DNA from: Christiangramia bathymodioli | Lineage (GTDB): Bacteria > Bacteroidota > Bacteroidia > Flavobacteriales > Flavobacteriaceae | Reading direction: 5' to 3' | Assembly: GCA_009735695.1 (NCBI GenBank) | Contig: SRSL01000006.1 | Location: 1 to 64,000, forward strand | Length of the DNA: 64,000 bases | Shown here: one piece after another, positions 62,748-64,000 of the stretch | How positions within the stretch are numbered: position 1 is the stretch's first letter | Layout of the letters: the number at the start of each line of letters is the position of its first letter | The notes under the pieces: model-generated | Told to the model about the DNA's origin: nothing | Databases searched by the model: none | What the model saw: only the letters and a program-made list of their open reading frames with translations | Program-made: the position numbers and the translations under genes

Positions 62748-64000
62748 TTATTTTAATTTTTCAATAAGCCCGGCCAGGTCAAAAATAGATTGTTCCCCGG
62801 TTTTCATATGTTTTAGCGTAAACCTGTTATTTTTCATCTCTTCCTCACCAGCAAGAATAACGAATGGTATGCTTCTTTTATCGGCATACTTCATCTGTTT
62901 TCCCATTTTCGCTGAATCAGGATATAGTTCTGAAATTACATTGTGCTCTCTAAGCTCCCTGATGGCTTTCATCGCATACAGCGCTTCTTTTTCACCGAAA
63001 TTGATGAACAATGCCTTGGTATTCTCAGTAACCGTAGCAGGGAAAAGATCAAGCTCTTCCAGTACCAGGTAGATCCTGTCCAGCCCGAAAGAAATTCCAA
63101 TTCCACTCATGTCTTTAAGGCCAAAAATGCCGGTTAGATCATCATAACGACCACCTCCACCTATGGAGCCCATTTTCACTTTCTCTGGAGCTGCTACTTC
63201 AAATATGGCTCCCGTATAATAGTTAAGTCCGCGGGCCAGGGTCACATCCAGGTCAAGTGTAGCTGTTTTTAATGGCATGGCCTCAATGGCGTCCTGAATG
63301 AACTGTAGTTCTTCAATTCCTTTTTTTCCGGTTTCTGAACCTTCCAGAATATTTCTCAATCCCTGGATCTTTTCAGCAAAATCTCCCTGAAGCCCGAAAA
63401 TAGGTTGTATTTTTTGAATGGCATCTTCAGAAATTCCCTTTTCGCGCATTTCCTTTTTCACGCCTTCTTCCCCGATCTTATCCAGTTTATCCAGGGCCAC
63501 AGTAAAGTCGATAAGTTTATCCTGTTCCCCGATTACTTCAGCGAAGCCAGATAAAACTTTCCGGTTATTGATCTTGATCTTAACGCCTTGAAGTTTCAAC
63601 TCAGAAAAAACTGAATCATATAGCTGAACGAATTCAACTTCCTGCCACAGGCTGTTACTTCCAACCACATCGGCATCACACTGGAAAAACTCCCTGAACC
63701 TGCCTTTTTGAGGCCTGTCTGCTCTCCATACTGGCTGGATCTGGTAACGTTTAAAAGGAAATTCGATCTCGTTTTGATGCTGTACCACGTAGCGTGCGAA
63801 TGGAACAGTTAGATCGTACCGCAAAGCCTTTTCACTGATCGTTGAAGTTAACCTGGTACTGTCCTGTTCGGCGAGCGCCGTTTGATCAGCTTTTTTCAGA
63901 AAATCACCAGAATTCAGGATTTTAAAGATCAGGCGGTCACCTTCATCTCCATATTTTCCCATCAGCGTGGAGGAATTCTCAAAACTTGGAGTTTCTATAG
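62748..64000 (-). CDS. hisS: Histidine-tRNA ligase (runs off right edge)
   Basis: About 417 codons are visible, with the reading frame open to the window edge. Motif 1 region reads FENSSTLMGKYGDEGDRL, motif 2 FKRYQIQPVWRADRPQKGRF and REFFQCDADVVG, and the histidine-specific ARGLNYYTGAIFEV and GGGGRYDDLTGIFG are present. The C-terminal anticodon-binding domain ends NNRFTLKHMKTGEQSIFDLA. This is a housekeeping enzyme and marks chromosomal background at the right end. Confidence 0.97.
   Translation of the reverse strand, partial: IETPSFENSSTLMGKYGDEGDRLIFKILNSGDFLKKADQTALAEQDSTRLTSTISEKALRYDLTVPFARYVVQHQNEIEFPFKRYQIQPVWRADRPQKGRFREFFQCDADVVGSNSLWQEVEFVQLYDSVFSELKLQGVKIKINNRKVLSGFAEVIGEQDKLIDFTVALDKLDKIGEEGVKKEMREKGISEDAIQKIQPIFGLQGDFAEKIQGLRNILEGSETGKKGIEELQFIQDAIEAMPLKTATLDLDVTLARGLNYYTGAIFEVAAPEKVKMGSIGGGGRYDDLTGIFGLKDMSGIGISFGLDRIYLVLEELDLFPATVTENTKALFINFGEKEALYAMKAIRELREHNVISELYPDSAKMGKQMKYADKRSIPFVILAGEEEMKNNRFTLKHMKTGEQSIFDLAGLIEKLK

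Overview
The window looks like part of the chromosome of a marine-type member of the Flavobacteriaceae (Bacteroidota; Gramella, Zunongwangia and Salegentibacter are plausible relatives). This is inferred from AT-rich intergenic DNA, A-rich leaders instead of strong Shine-Dalgarno sites, Bacteroidota-specific families (HYC_CC_PP, DUF6660, DUF6515, DUF3347, the fused RND-TolC metal pump) and possible TAnnTTTG promoter boxes. No species was identified.

From 0 to 44.3 kb the window is accessory DNA: a copper/heavy-metal resistance and stress island, almost entirely on the minus strand. Positions 1-8.6 kb hold an efflux operon: DUF6660 lipoprotein, a 1477-residue RND pump fused to its own TolC-like outer-membrane factor, the periplasmic adaptor, a PII-like protein, two Fur-family regulators, a STAS/SpoIIAA-like protein and the start of a metal P-type ATPase. 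Positions 8.6-17.5 kb hold a potassium-channel-like protein, an FMN glutamate-synthase-like enzyme, a haem-binding protein, DUF2231, two DUF3347 lipoproteins, DUF305 and a multicopper oxidase with a Met-rich insert and a C-terminal outer-membrane barrel. A decayed integrase copy lies at 17.8-18.6 kb.

Positions 18.9-36.0 kb hold an MFS exporter and a CPH-type copper ATPase, followed by a dense stress/energy cluster: PRPP synthetase, AMP/thymidine phosphorylase-like enzyme, beta-CASP metallo-hydrolase, ATP-cone/PD-(D/E)XK nuclease, universal stress proteins, archaeal-type class I aldolase and type II GAPDH, APC permease, NDH-2-like dehydrogenase, lycopene-cyclase-domain protein and a membrane AlbA_2 protein. 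Positions 36.1-39.1 kb carry small copper-handling proteins and an AraC regulator with an N-terminal metal-binding-like CxxC segment. Positions 39.3-42.7 kb, on the plus strand, are a graveyard of a second copper locus (HYC_CC_PP, CusA start, DUF305, CusB-DUF3347, AraC start), all broken.

The island ends at an intact tyrosine integrase (42.8-44.1 kb) next to the 3' half of a tRNA with a CAT anticodon (44.27-44.31 kb). The tRNA's terminator and a GIY-YIG gene follow, and part of this unit is repeated 360 bp further on. The integrase relic at 17.8-18.6 kb, with a similar att-like flank, suggests two elements integrated in tandem at one tRNA.

From 44.7 to 64 kb the DNA looks more GC-rich and more chromosomal: two VKOR-like/SPW membrane-protein loci, a rhodopsin-transducer homologue, SDR, glycoside hydrolase, Ca-type P-ATPase, TerB-like protein, universal stress protein, an Mla-type lipid transport operon (MlaE-MlaF-MCE), epimerase, aldo/keto reductase, DUF6515, DUF2092, DUF502 and hisS, which runs off the right edge.
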